A stretch of DNA of 64,000 nucleotides, from the NCBI GenBank assembly GCA_944472155.2, contig OX235273.1:104802582-104866581 (forward strand), written 5' to 3'. This DNA comes from Trichobilharzia szidati (Eukaryota; Platyhelminthes; Trematoda; Strigeidida; Schistosomatidae). The position numbers and the translations under genes were made by a program. Positions 1 through 11,049 of the stretch are shown here, in pieces; position 1 is the first letter of the stretch, and each line of letters begins with the position of its first letter. The notes below the pieces were generated by a model. It did not search any database. It was given only the letters and a program-made list of their open reading frames with translations, and had not been told where the DNA came from.

Positions 1-115
1 CGACTACGCCTGGATAAATGTGCGGTCAACATATACGTATATGAAGTGTGTTAAACGCTGCACAAATCACAGCGAAAATATTTTTCAGTGCAGTGGAAAG
101 ACAACAAAAGTAAGT

Positions 116-1771
116 TTAAAAGCTTAGCATACGGCTATGAAATTCATTAATATGACGCTTCAGATGCATACGACGTAAGCCGCCAAATGTACATCCTTCT
201 AGTGGACATTTGAATCTTTTCAAGTCTCGATGTGAATCTTTCATATGATTAGACAGGTACTTAACCGATTGAAAAGTTTGTTCACAACCAGATATTTCAC
301 ACCGTAAGGATTTGGAGATATTATGATGGACTAAAATTCAATAGAATCAAAATGAGTAACTTACTAGGGATACATCCTGGGTTTTTGATTGCGTAATCAT
401 CCTCAAAGTGTCTATTTAATATCCTAGGATCATAAGATGGTTGTGTTTGATGTGATGTAAGTTGAGGATCTAAAAGACAACATATACAAAATAATGAAAG
501 CTTACCTATGTATTGTTCTACCTTTAGAAAACCTGTAGAGTCTTTTGAAGTGGTTGCATTTGACATTGTACTATACAAATTTTGTTCTACTTTAGTGTAG
601 GGGATCCAAACACGAGAGTTGGTAAGATTTGGCTGCATATCCTCATGTGTGCCGCATGAATTAGCACTCAGGTCAGAGAAATGGGGTGTGTTCATTGACG
701 AGAACATCTCATGACTACGGTGAGTTGCATCCATATGCTTAATGACGTTTCCATGGTACTGACTTGAATAAACACAATGGTCACATTTGTATCGCTTTGA
801 GGTTAAGATGCCTGATGTATGCTTTCGCATGTGATTCCTTAAAGAAGCAACATGACGGTACTGCTTTCCACAGAGGCTGCAATGATGAGCCGTGGAGGAA
901 GACAAGGGACTTGATACTTTCATAGGACCCGACCGACGACAAATAGGACTAGAACTTGGAGATATAGTTCTGAGTTCTTCTATTCTTTGAAAATCAACTT
1001 CCGACATTCTACGCGGCTTTAGTGGATCTAAAGCCTGTAAACTTGCAGGAGACGCGAATACTGTCGAGCGTTCTGACGATGAAGCTAATGAATCAACCTC
1101 AACACTGGAAAAATCAGATCCGCAATTCAATGGGCCGTAATTAGGAACTGAAGATTGGGACAGCCCAGATGAGTTATTAATCCTTGTTTCTGACGAGGTG
1201 TAATGAATTGTCTGATTGGTGGATGGAGGTTTAACTGACATTTCGTGAGAAACTGAAGGGCATTTATTACACGAATCTAAGACGGAGGTGGAATTCTGCG
1301 AGTATTCAGTTGTCACACAGTGTTTTTCACTGCCTGAGAAAATATCTTCGCATGTCCCCTTCAGCGAACAATGCTGTGAAGAAACAATTTCCTGGGTTTT
1401 CATGGTACCAAAACCTTCACTATCACTACACACGATGTTAGGAGTACTTCGAGATGACTCCTTGAGATCCTTAACCAAATCTGAACACTTTGTAGATACA
1501 ACCGAAGGTATTTCAGTGGTCCCAGAAGTACAAACAGGTGCTTCCCATGATTCAGGATATTCTGAGTCGGCGAATGAGACCCTATCAACCTAAAATTATC
1601 AGTTACATTATACGAAATCTGACTTCAAACTACCTCCGATTGGTTTATGCAGGAGCCATTTGCACTCAATTCTTCACTGTGAGTATCTATACACACATCT
1701 GGAAAGAAATCAATAGATTCCGGCAATACATCTTAGGAAAATAAGATCGCTAACATAATTATTACCTGCAT
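116..1771 (-). CDS. C2H2 zinc-finger protein, three inferred coding exons
   Basis: A probable DNA-binding nuclear protein with four C2H2 fingers at its C-terminus. Inferred exons on the minus strand are 1771-1766 (ATG CAG, donor GT at 1765-1764), 1589-506 (acceptor TTTTAG, with a stop codon in frame just upstream; donor GTAAG at 505) and 330-116 (acceptor TTTTAG; stop TAA at 118-116). Splice phases join and give 434 residues. The first 235 residues are Ser/Thr-rich and without a recognisable domain. Fingers lie at about residues 239-259 (C-x2-C-x12-H-x3-H), 271-292, 374-397 and 405-428. The last two have the wider C-x4-C spacing and H-x4-H ends. The two introns are about 175 bp each. The two larger exons are firm because the fingers continue in phase across the second intron. 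The 5' exon is less certain, and another upstream start exon is possible. I cannot name an ortholog. Confidence 0.75.
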
Positions 1772-3960
1772 TCTGGTCGATTGAATTCAGGTTCGGGTCG
1801 ACTGTAGATTTATCCATTAGAAGCCAGTCAATGTGAGACGTCGACAGAAACTTATTCATTAGACGTTCATTGAAGTTTACACAAAAGTTCTAATGGAAAC
1901 GCAGAACTACCCTGTGGTGTAACCTTGAGCCTTCAAATCGCCACGCTGAAACTTTTAGTAATGACTTAGTAAAACAAAGCAGGAAACAAATTCAATTTAC
2001 GTTCACAGTTCACATTCAAACTAAATTTTACCTATTCAGAGGTGAAATCGGTATATGGTGCAGTTATCTGTATCCTTAAATGCTATCTAACTTACAGTAG
2101 ATGAAAGAACACAGGACGTCTAACACAAGGCCTTCCTTTAAACTCACAATAATCCCAATTACCCTCAATTGTTTTAGAAATTTCTAGGGCACTCTTCAAA
2201 TCAAATGTGCTAAGGGAATTTAGGTCTCAGAGAAATAAATTTCTTTTTCATTGAACGATGTCTACCTGCCACACTTGTAATACACTATTGAAAGTGTGTT
2301 AACTCAGTAACACATTATAACGAAATTGTTTCATGGGTTTCCTTGTATCCAATTAATGGTATGTGATACCAGCCTAGCCATCATCGTATTAAGAAGCGAT
2401 GGTGCATAGTAGATGAGGATAGGAGAATACTGTGTATAACTCCTTGCAAGTCACAAAGAGGTATCGTCCTTCTGGATCCCTAATTGCCTGCGAGTGACCT
2501 TAGTGTTCTATTCAGCAGAGACCCTCCTCTTACGAGCGACCTCCTCATGGATACAGATTTGGACAACTTTACTTTAGAACTTAAGCTCGATCAGTACTAT
2601 GACGTCACCTGATGAATCGTTATTTTGATTATCTACAACTCGTTAGAGTTGTTCACCTAGTATCTTATTATACAGAGCAATACTGTCATTAGTCGACCTA
2701 TTTTTTCACCCACTTTTCCTATTCAATTTCCTATGCGAGCCTTTTTTAGGTTGCTTCATATTTTGCACATCCTGTATCACACAATTGCCAATGATCGTAA
2801 ACTAAATTTTCCGTCAAGCCTTTGTTTATTTTGGCATCCGTTATATCGTGCAACTTCTTATGTTACTTGTGAGTATCACAACAATATTGTCATCTTTCCA
2901 GGTAGGTTTTCAAGATCGGTTTTGGCCACTTGAAACTACGTCATACTTTTGATTGCTTAGGTCTTGCACACCGAATCTCTGGCAATGACAAACCTCTAGC
3001 CAACCTGTATTTTTAAAGAACTTACTAAGTCACTGGCAGTAAGGAAATATGTGTGGGCAGAATAACGAACTTAACACAATATATCATGTCTCAACCACTA
3101 CACAAGTAAAACTCAAACTGAATTCCACAGACCTGATTTTGTTCGCACCCTCCCTAGTGTCACATTATTTTTCTATTTATTTCGGGGGAGGACACTGTGA
3201 CAGAAATCTTGCCTATGGAGAGAAAATGGACAGATGATTGCACCTGTTTTAGTCCGGGTTTGTAATCTGGATGGCTAACTCACCCGTCAGTGCAATGATA
3301 TGTAGACTTTAATTTTGCTAACAGCCTTCTTTTGGCACGACATGGGCTTATTTATGTCGCAGTATGGTTCCTGGTTTTACAGAATAAAACTTGACCGAAA
3401 TATAACTCCACGTTACATGACATTTTCAAGCTGAAGCAATTTTTTTTATATGTTTCCGTTTTCATATATGTCGATCTTTTGGAGAAGAAAATAATAGGGG
3501 TGAACGACAACAGATATATATATACTTAGTTGTACTCTCAGTTGTGTTGCAGCGGTAGGAGAAAAGAGACTTCGTAAAGAGATATTTATTTGGAATTTGA
3601 TATCCCTATATGGTGAAATTACACACATCTTATCTTCAACTCACCATTTGTGCATGTCTTTCACGTTGTGTTTCTTCAATCCTTTATACTGTGCTTCTCT
3701 GTGCTCCTTTCACGTCTCCTCTGTTCCTCCACAACGCTGAATCATTTGATTTCTCTGACTAACGTCAAATGCATTTCCCCTCTATCTGATATCATTATGC
3801 TGATGAATGTCTCTCGATATGCTACCGACAAATCTCATCGGCAGCACGCGCCACGGAGTCTTAATAAATAATCTGTGTCATCTACAATAGGTGAAAATTA
3901 TTTGAATTTGAGACTAATGGTTTTCTGCAGTGAGGGTTTGTGTTGGCTCCTTGTCTCTGT
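1772..3960. other. No recognised gene; region upstream of the zinc-finger gene
   Basis: Only short ORFs without recognisable motifs. The stretch may hold the promoter and 5' UTR of the minus-strand zinc-finger gene, but no specific site can be supported. Confidence 0.4.
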
Positions 3961-3984
3961 CTCTACGTGCAGGCAATGCCAAAA

Positions 3985-4745
3985 TATGAATAAATAAATA
4001 AATAAATTTATTCTCATAGTACAGTACATGAGGGACGCCAGTTTACAGGCATCATCAAATTGTTACAGAAATAGAACCACATAATTCAATCACAATCTGC
4101 AGGCAGTAGCAAGATATGCTTTACATGTTCGCTGGAGATTATACATACACTTGACACAGAGAGATATAGAAATATTGTCTTCGCATTAACAAAAAACCCA
4201 GACTTCAGATGAATGTGATACAAATATCTGGGAAAAATAAAGCTTGAAGTCAATTCTCCTATAAAACTTTGTTGTGAACAGCATCCGTGAGTTAAAGTTT
4301 ATTGATGTATTATTTTGAGTCAATAATGTATTTATTCCATTTTTGTCAGCAGTCTTATCGTAGTTTTATAATAGGAAAGAAATTTGATCTTTGATACGAA
4401 AATTAGATAAGGTAATGTCAGATTGTTTTACTGCATCAAATAGGGTCAATTCCAGAACTATCCATTTGCGCCATTTGCGTCAGCATGGCAGACTGTACAT
4501 GTAAGTTGAGTAATACATTGGAAACTACTTGAAAACCAGTTGTTTCTTTATATCAGATCAAGAATAATCCTTGTACAGAATGTTAGCCAACGTTTTCAAG
4601 TGGTTGCATCGGATCGTTCATGGAATTTGAGTTTGAATTTACATAAATGGTCATTTCAGTTTAGATGTTGGGTTGTTCGACCTCGACCAGGAGGTATATA
4701 GAAGATTACGCTCAGCAGGGAGATAAAGTATGTAAATATGGAAAG
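3985..4745 (-). repeat. Possible LINE 3' untranslated remnant ending in an ATTT-type tail
   Basis: On the minus strand this non-coding stretch ends in a run of TTTA units (plus strand 3988-4011), as expected of a LINE 3' end. No coding sequence supports the call. It could instead be intergenic DNA with a chance microsatellite. Confidence 0.25.
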
Positions 4746-4875
4746 AACATTATTATTTTATGTACATATAAATGTATATCATTGTATAGTAAACACTACC
4801 CATAATCTAGTTGTTTTTCATGTAATTTTGCGAAGTCTTAGAGTTTATTTAGTGTCGTAATATTTAATAATGAGT

Positions 4876-7800
4876 CTAGGCGTTATAGTGTTCTAATAGC
4901 TCATGCGTTTTGGAAATAAGTGGTGCGGTGTGATTGGCATAGTCATTGGGATGAAGCAGTTTATATAGCAAGCGTTTGAAGGTTATAATAGAGTGACAGG
5001 TCCTTATTTCTAGGGGTAAACTGTTCCAGATCTTAGAGTACATGACTATGAAGAAGTTTGTATGGAGTGCTGTCTTACAGTTTTTCCTAGATACTGTGCA
5101 CGTTTGGTTACGAAGGTTGTAAGAGCCTTCCGGTGAGAACTGTATCTCCTTGCTGTCTGAGAATGATATTTTATGCAATATTTTAAAGAAGAATGTTAGG
5201 TTAATGCTCAGTCGTCTCATCCAGAGTGGGTCGATACCTAGAGTTATACACCTTGATGTGTAGTCCTTTTCGCAGTCAAATCCTAGTAGTTTAGACGTGA
5301 AGTATCGTTGGACACTTTCTATTTTAAGTTTGTCACTTACGCGAGTGCTGCTGAGAATAAATGGACAATATTGAAGTAGTGGTCTGACACAAGTTTTATA
5401 TAATAACAGCTTCGCCTCGTAGTTGTGGAAATTCCTGAGTATGCATCCTAATAGCATCCTCGATTTACGCGTCTGTGTCACCACTTGCTCAGAAAATGTC
5501 AAGTCACTAGAGTACCTGAGTCCTAGGTCAGCAACACTTTGGAGTTTAGGCAAGTCAACAGATTCAAGTACCAGTTTGATATTTATTGAGGGTGCACCGA
5601 AACAGATCCAACCACATCTTTTAGGGCTGAATTTTAGGTTCCATGTGGAGGACCATGCGGTTACTCGATCTAGTTCTTCCTGAACAGCTTTCTGAAAGTA
5701 TCCTAAGTCATCACAGTGGAATGTGTAAGCTACTTTAAGATCATCTGCAAAGATGAATGGTTTACCAAGTGAGAAACAGCTGCATATGTCGTTGACATAT
5801 GGTGTGAATAGGAGGGGGCCTAAGACGCTACCTTGAACTACTCCAGAAGTGACTGGACTAGGTTTAGAGTTTACAGACCCCAGTCTTACTACTCGGGACC
5901 TATTGTTAAGGAATGATTCAATCCATCCTAATAATGGGTTACTTATTCCTAAAGAGTTTAGCTTATTTATTAGAAGCAAATGGTCAACGCGGTCAAAGGC
6001 TTTGGAGATGTCAAAGTAGATGACTAGTACTAGTTGTTGTTTGTCTCGGCTGCTAGTTATATAGTTAAAGAAGTCAAGGTGACATGTCACGCATGATCTG
6101 GATTTTAAGAATCCATGTTGGTTTAGACTTAGAATATTGCAGCTGAGCATATGTTTGAGGATATCATCTTTAACTATTCGTTCAATGATTCTAGATACTA
6201 TGGGTGTAATATTGATTGGCCTATAGTTGTTGACTTCAGTTTTTGATCCGGATTTGTGTTTAGGTACTATAAATGTCGTTTTCCATTTATCTGGATAGGT
6301 TTGGCTTTCTAGACACATTGTGAAGATCTTAAGTAATAAAACGGAAATGTCAGAACCACCGTGTTTATAATGATACGATGGTATACCATCAAAACCAGCA
6401 CTACTAGGGCTTTTAAGAGTATTGATGGCTTGGTTAATATTAGAATAAGTGAAATGAACTGTACTGATTTGTTTCAGCGTTGAATAAGAAGGGAGTTCTA
6501 TTGTAGATTGTAAACCGAGAAGTGGGCTTATGGGCTTAAGGTGGTTAGCTGCAAACGTCTCATTAAACAGTTCACACATGTCTGCATGTTTGCTGTATAG
6601 TTTGCCCTTGTTTATAAGGAGAGAAATTTTATGGCTTTGGCGATTCATTCGTTTCTTTAGGATTTCTTTGAGAGCACCTACTCTGGTGGTGCTGGCTAGT
6701 GCGGTGCATTCTTCATTTCTCATACGCAAGTTATGAGCTTGCGAGATGGAGCTAAGAGTACTAAGTATTGACCCTAGTGTACTAAAGTCGTGTCGCCTGA
6801 AGTAACTTGTTGACAGTCTTTTCAGTTTCCTACGATCCTTTGGCTCTATGAATGACTTTATATGTGGGGAAAACTTTAATGTTTGAAGTGGAATGACAGC
6901 ATCTAAGCATGTGTTGGAGTCATAGTAAAAGATGTCTAGAGCTTTCGAGAGACTATCAGTATAGAAGTACTCTCTCCATTCTGAGGATCTTAGCATTGAT
7001 TTCACTAGAGTCCAGTCTGCCTTACTGAAGTTCCTGTAAGTTATTTGTTGTGAAGTAGGGGTATGGGTTGCCTTGCTACTTGACGGAAGTGGCAGTGCAC
7101 ACAGCATTGTTTTGTGGTCACTCCCTGAAAACTCAGAACCTACTAGGGTAGAAAGGGGACTTATATTGTGGCAGAAGATTAAGTCTAGTACGTTATTACC
7201 TCTTGTAGGGGTTGTGACAGTCTGCTTCCAGCCAAGTATATCCAGTGTGCCTAAGAACTTATCAAATTTAGTTGGGCCTGTGGGTATTTCCCAGTTGATT
7301 TCTGGTAAGTTAAAGTCTCCACATAGGATCTTATGATCGTAGTGTAGGGTGGATGATTGTTCCAGAGTATTAATAAGTTGGGTCTCGTAATTACTAAAGG
7401 TGCCAGGTGCTCTGTAGGTGCATCCAATTAGTACTATTGCGTTATTTAAGTGCAAGTTAACCCATAAAGTCTCAGGCATGTTAAGTGTACTACTTTCTAG
7501 CTGTGATACAGTAAGTGCATTCAGAAAGTACATAAGACAACCCCCTCCCTTACCACTTTCCCTGTCACACCGAAAGTGTGTGTAGTTATCTAAGCTTATC
7601 TCTTCATCCAGTATGTTCGAGTTACACCAGGATTTAGTGATGACAATTATAGGGGGTTTGTATATTACTGTGAGTGCTCTGAGCATCGGTAGTTTATTTA
7701 GAACAGATCTAGCATTTATGAGGATTGGGTAAAGATGAGATTTGAAGTAGCATTTGAAGTATTTAAGTTCGTTAATCAGCCCCGAATGTGGTTCAGCACC

Positions 7801-8169
7801 CAGTAGTACTGTTTGACATGACGACCCTATTTTAAGAGGAGTTTCAGCATCATGTCCACTTATGTCTATCGAGTTGGTGTGTGCTGTTTTCGGTGAAGAA
7901 TTGAGCGTTGGAGTACTGGATGTGCTATAGGCTAAGGCATTTTTATTTTTAGTTAAGCTGGAAACGTGGGTAGGGATCTTTATTTGACCTAAACTTGTGC
8001 ATGTACCAAGTGTGCTCAGTGGATGCGGGTGAACTAGACTGTTCCTGTATTCATGCAAAGGGGGAGCTAGCACTAGCGGTTTAGGGGTGTTAACATCCCT
8101 ACCAGCTGTTTTTTCAACGCTGACAGGGACGCAGGGGATAAAAGATGATTGGGACCTTGTGAAGACCAT
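4876..8169 (-). CDS. LINE ORF2: APE-type endonuclease plus reverse transcriptase
   Basis: A 1,097-residue ORF2-type polyprotein that would nick chromosomal DNA and copy the element RNA at the nick. The first 130 residues are low complexity. An exonuclease-endonuclease-phosphatase fold follows at about residues 145-370, with LINARS, CGDFNLPEINW and GSDHKTML. The RT lies at about 560-870, with YRPINITPI, FDISKAFDRVDHLLL, GVVQGSVLGPLL and the catalytic FADD near residue 805. The C-terminal part, ending RLLYKLLHPNDY..., is typical of CR1/Jockey-type ORF2s. One oddity: the motif usually read as (L/I)TETW is ITKSW here (residues 177-181), so the expected catalytic Glu is Lys. The first ATG at 8169 lies inside the end of ORF1, so reinitiation or coupling is likely. 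The reading is certain; the clade is inferred. Confidence 0.92.
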   Translation of the reverse strand: MVFTRSQSSFIPCVPVSVEKTAGRDVNTPKPLVLAPPLHEYRNSLVHPHPLSTLGTCTSLGQIKIPTHVSSLTKNKNALAYSTSSTPTLNSSPKTAHTNSIDISGHDAETPLKIGSSCQTVLLGAEPHSGLINELKYFKCYFKSHLYPILINARSVLNKLPMLRALTVIYKPPIIVITKSWCNSNILDEEISLDNYTHFRCDRESGKGGGCLMYFLNALTVSQLESSTLNMPETLWVNLHLNNAIVLIGCTYRAPGTFSNYETQLINTLEQSSTLHYDHKILCGDFNLPEINWEIPTGPTKFDKFLGTLDILGWKQTVTTPTRGNNVLDLIFCHNISPLSTLVGSEFSGSDHKTMLCALPLPSSSKATHTPTSQQITYRNFSKADWTLVKSMLRSSEWREYFYTDSLSKALDIFYYDSNTCLDAVIPLQTLKFSPHIKSFIEPKDRRKLKRLSTSYFRRHDFSTLGSILSTLSSISQAHNLRMRNEECTALASTTRVGALKEILKKRMNRQSHKISLLINKGKLYSKHADMCELFNETFAANHLKPISPLLGLQSTIELPSYSTLKQISTVHFTYSNINQAINTLKSPSSAGFDGIPSYHYKHGGSDISVLLLKIFTMCLESQTYPDKWKTTFIVPKHKSGSKTEVNNYRPINITPIVSRIIERIVKDDILKHMLSCNILSLNQHGFLKSRSCVTCHLDFFNYITSSRDKQQLVLVIYFDISKAFDRVDHLLLINKLNSLGISNPLLGWIESFLNNRSRVVRLGSVNSKPSPVTSGVVQGSVLGPLLFTPYVNDICSCFSLGKPFIFADDLKVAYTFHCDDLGYFQKAVQEELDRVTAWSSTWNLKFSPKRCGWICFGAPSINIKLVLESVDLPKLQSVADLGLRYSSDLTFSEQVVTQTRKSRMLLGCILRNFHNYEAKLLLYKTCVRPLLQYCPFILSSTRVSDKLKIESVQRYFTSKLLGFDCEKDYTSRCITLGIDPLWMRRLSINLTFFFKILHKISFSDSKEIQFSPEGSYNLRNQTCTVSRKNCKTALHTNFFIVMYSKIWNSLPLEIRTCHSIITFKRLLYKLLHPNDYANHTAPLISKTHELLEHYNA

Positions 8170-9467
8170 GGTCTATTATTCCACCTATTGTTAGGTACTA
8201 GTGGTGTCCTTGTAAGGGTTTCGTGTGTACTGCTTTGTGGGTTAGTTCCCAGCAGACTTGTACCGTATATCCGATCAAAATTTATTTGTGTGCCATACTG
8301 TGAATGCCCTGAGTTGTTGGTGGTCGAGTTCCGACTATTGTTACTTGTACTCTTGTGGGTGGCATTGTTTTGGCGTTGGTTATCAGTGTGTGCCATGGTG
8401 CTATTTCGCACGTTGTGGGTGCCAATACTATTGATCGTGGGGAATGTGGGCTTATTTTTACTGCCATTGTTGTTGCTGGCATGATTTGGGGTCATATTCT
8501 TCTCTTTTTTACCAATGGACTTATGGCTAGGAGAGGACAGGGTCAACTTTCGGGGGATTTTGAATTTTTTTCTTGGATTATTTAGTGACATGTCTAAATC
8601 TACGGTGGTAGGTGGTATAGGTTTATTGGCTATTTGATTACAATTTAGCGCCCTTTCGGTTGGTGTCGCTCTCTGAGAAGATAATTCTGTGTGGTTTGAG
8701 ACGGGTGGTGCGGTGGATTCTACGGTGTCTCTCAAAGGGTTGGGTATAATTGCTGCTTGCAATGTCCTATTGTTTATTCCACAATTAGACTCAGTGTGAT
8801 AATTATATACGCGCCTTTCTATGACGGTCTTGTCTACCGCAACCTTTATTAGTTTGTAATTTCTGGCTTGCGATAGGGTGTGTTGGGAGTGGGTAAATTT
8901 TCTGGCCTCTACCGGTGTTTCGAACTGAAAACGAATAGGACAACACTTTTGATGTTGATTCTTCTTCAGCCTGTAGCAATTAGTCTTGGAGTTGGGCATT
9001 TTCGCCCCACTAAGTAAGATGCGCTGTACCCTTTTTAGTGCCTCATTGTCCGGAACATTGTAGACAATAGCATTTAGTTTAGCGTCGGGTCGTTTTGTTA
9101 CTTCTGTAGTAACAAAGTTAATGAGGTTATCCACCTTAGATACCGATTCCGTGTCAAGTTTGTTAAGGTCTACAGTTTTCATGAGAATAGATAAAGGTGT
9201 CAGTTCACAGACCTGCAATCTGGTATCGCTGATCTGATCTGGTAATTTGAATATTTTGGTATTGGTTTCAGAAATTCCAGAATTTACTGACTTATTGTTT
9301 TTTATTTCCCTTAACTCGGCCTTAAGTTCTCCTATAGACAACTTTAGAAGTTCTATTTCAGAAGATAGTTCTGAAACAGAGCTTGAAGGATGGAGCTTTT
9401 CGATAAGTACATAAGGTGAAGGGAGGGTTTCTGTATGAGCAGAGTAGTAGTAGTAGTAGTAGTGCTG
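8073..9467 (-). CDS. LINE ORF1 (nucleic-acid-binding protein), main frame
   Basis: The frame is open from just after a TAG at about 9467 down to the stop at 8073, roughly 460 codons, with no ATG near its upstream end. The translation starts with tyrosines from the AGT/ACT microsatellite. A leucine/isoleucine-rich stretch that can form a coiled coil follows (SSEIELLKLSIGELKAELRE). Next comes a region resembling the RRM-like domain of LINE ORF1 proteins (NAIVYNVPDNEALKRVQ ... CPIRFQFETPVEARKF) and a long Asn/Ser/Thr-rich basic tail. Its natural N-terminus seems to lie in the other frame at 9652-9353, with the two frames exchanging around the microsatellite. It overlaps the start of ORF2. No zinc knuckle is visible. 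It probably coats the element RNA. Confidence 0.75.
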   Translation of the reverse strand, partial: QHYYYYYYSAHTETLPSPYVLIEKLHPSSSVSELSSEIELLKLSIGELKAELREIKNNKSVNSGISETNTKIFKLPDQISDTRLQVCELTPLSILMKTVDLNKLDTESVSKVDNLINFVTTEVTKRPDAKLNAIVYNVPDNEALKRVQRILLSGAKMPNSKTNCYRLKKNQHQKCCPIRFQFETPVEARKFTHSQHTLSQARNYKLIKVAVDKTVIERRVYNYHTESNCGINNRTLQAAIIPNPLRDTVESTAPPVSNHTELSSQRATPTERALNCNQIANKPIPPTTVDLDMSLNNPRKKFKIPRKLTLSSPSHKSIGKKEKNMTPNHASNNNGSKNKPTFPTINSIGTHNVRNSTMAHTDNQRQNNATHKSTSNNSRNSTTNNSGHSQYGTQINFDRIYGTSLLGTNPQSSTHETLTRTPLVPNNRWNNRPWSSQGPNHLLSPASLSALKKQLVGMLTPLNR

Positions 9468-9652
9468 ATACTAGCTGTCAGTGCAGTTTTATCCTCAGTT
9501 TCAGCTCGACGCTTACGACATACAAGTGGGTTATGTGGCTCACTATAACCATTTGTAGGGAGTGTGTTGCTTGATGTAGCAATCAGCGACTTAAGATTAG
9601 TCATCAGATTTACAGGGGATTGAGTTCGTTGCTTTTTACTTTGGTTAACCAT
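9353..9652 (-). CDS. LINE ORF1 N-terminal segment, separated by a frame break
   Basis: A 99-codon frame starting MVNQSKKQRTQSP, with an ATG in a sensible place for the start of ORF1. It is basic and Ser/Thr-rich and crosses the ACT microsatellite as a threonine run, then ends at a stop that the neighbouring frame avoids. I read it as the true N-terminus of ORF1, cut off by a small indel in or near the microsatellite (9443-9463). A separate small ORF is the alternative. Confidence 0.55.
   Translation of the reverse strand: MVNQSKKQRTQSPVNLMTNLKSLIATSSNTLPTNGYSEPHNPLVCRKRRAETEDKTALTASISTTTTTTTLLIQKPSLHLMYLSKSSILQALFQNYLLK
9443..9463. repeat. (AGT)n microsatellite inside LINE ORF1
   Basis: Seven AGT units on the plus strand. 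They read as threonines in one ORF1 frame and tyrosines in the other, and they mark where the two frames exchange. Confidence 0.9.
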
Positions 9653-9789
9653 AACTATTTGATATGAGAGTTAATAGTTATAGGTATAGAGGTAGTAGAG
9701 TACTTGTGCAAGTATTACAACAAGATAAATTTTATGTAACGAATCACGCAAAAATGTAACGCAAACGTTGGACGTACCGCGTTTCGAAG

Positions 9790-10535
9790 AGTCAGGTAGT
9801 AAATTTTACTTTCAGACGAAAAAGTGACCTACAACAACTAGCTAGCTCATATGGTTCCACTATCATTGACGGCATAGAGGTTGAAACTACATCTAATGTC
9901 AAGTACCTTGGACTGAGCATTTCCTCCGATCTTTCCTGGTCCTCTCACATCTTGCTAGTTACTAGAAAGATGTTTCGCTCAACGTTCTACGTTAGGAAGT
10001 TTAGGCAGTCTGGTGTAAAGCAGTCTTTACTTTCTCGGTTTGTCAACTCTTGTATTCTATCCACCCCTCTTTACTCCTCCCCATTAATCTTTCCTGGACT
10101 ACTTAAGAAAGATTTTGCTTTGCTGTGAAGGACACTAAAAGCTGTTAGTAGAGGAAGTGAGATATCGTAAAACCAACTGGTTAACACTATTGTGGATAGA
10201 CATATAATGTCATGTAAGAAACTAGCGAATACTATATTGTCAGACCCCAAACACCCTCTCCATACGCAGCTCTCTCCTTGCATTTCATCTGGTAGAACTA
10301 GAAGCAACTATAGGAAGCTATATGCCAGGACTACCAAGCATAAAAACTCCACAATACCTTATCTGGCACAACTGTTATGTGATGAGAAAACTGTTAGGCA
10401 TGACACGATCAACTTACTGCGGCACTCTAACAAATAGTTCCCATTAGCTTTTGTTCTCCTTTCTTTGTTACTATTATATTGTTGCTCATATATTCTATTA
10501 CAGACTAATTTTAAATATCATATCCTGTATTTGGT
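9790..10535 (+). mobile_element. 5'-truncated LINE family B, C-terminal RT region and 3' UTR
   Basis: The plus strand encodes the post-RT region of a second LINE: VVNFTFRRKSDL, then KYLGLSISSDLSWSSH, then FYVRKFRQSG, then NSTIPYLAQLLCDEK, ending in a stop at 10437. The same region occurs at 21400-20820 (minus) and 62680-62880 (plus). There is one in-frame stop (TGA at about 10126) and a few frame breaks, so the copy is dead. Similarity to the 62.9 kb copy runs through the 3' UTR to about 10530 and then stops, so the 3' terminus itself is missing. Confidence 0.85.
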
Positions 10536-10694
10536 TGATAACACTCATATTATTATTTCTGAATGTACTTTATCTTATATTGACTTTATTCAAATGTCTA
10601 ATCAATTTTTACTCAAGTATATAAACGAAGCAAGAAAGTTGTATGAATAGCACCCCGATATGATTATGAGCAAAAAATTGTGCTCGAAAAGTGG

Positions 10695-10815
10695 TCATCA
10701 GTTAATATTACTGTATAACACTGTGTGATTTATTGAAAAAAATCTTATCCATAATGGAGTTATACTCACTCTAACACAGTGCCCAAGTTTGATACTTATA
10801 TCGGACACACTTTTA
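10695..10815 (+). repeat. Fragment related to the Penelope-associated inverted-repeat segment
   Basis: Resembles 33260-33345 and 35715-35800 (shared words TATCCATAATGGA, TTATACTC and CACAGTGC). Those segments flank Penelope-like coding pieces in this window, so this is probably a solo terminal fragment of that element. Confidence 0.5.
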
Positions 10816-10849
10816 AGAGATCGGTGATTGATATCGTGAGCCAGTGTTT

Positions 10850-11045
10850 CTAGTGGGAAACGATGAGTCGGACGTGATCCGAGGGTGACATGAAGGAGAT
10901 CGTGTGACAAGGAGATGGAAGCGTGTAGTCAATGATATAGCCAGCCAAAAAGGACTGCAACGAACCGGATGAATTGGAGATGTGTTTTTGAGGCCCTATG
11001 TTCCACTTATACCCTCTCCCCAAGAAAAATAAACAACAATAAATA
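10850..11045 (+). mobile_element. RTE-like LINE family D, 3' end fragment
   Basis: Carries the C-terminal reading frame ...WRCVFEALCST and a decayed tail ending in AAT-type repeats. The end matches copies at 39.5 kb (plus), 18.4 kb (minus) and 49.3 kb (minus). Confidence 0.65.
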
Positions 11046-11049
11046 ATCC

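Larger units (their letters stand above)
4748..9700 (-). mobile_element. Near full-length two-ORF non-LTR retrotransposon (LINE family A, CR1/Jockey-like)
   Basis: A minus-strand LINE with an ORF1 (9652 to 8073, in two frames), an overlapping ORF2 (8169-4876) with endonuclease and reverse transcriptase, and a short 3' UTR. The 3' end is placed near 4750, where the minus strand runs into an ATAATAATG-type tail. ORF2 begins 97 bases before ORF1 ends and in another frame. The element looks young: ORF2 has no stop over 1,097 codons. The 5' limit near 9700 is an estimate, because a family B fragment in the opposite orientation starts at about 9790. Confidence 0.85.

Noticed and set aside
8149..8585. 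Plus-strand frames of 76-111 codons
   Set aside because: They lie antisense to LINE ORF1/ORF2 and have low-complexity hydrophobic translations; shadows.
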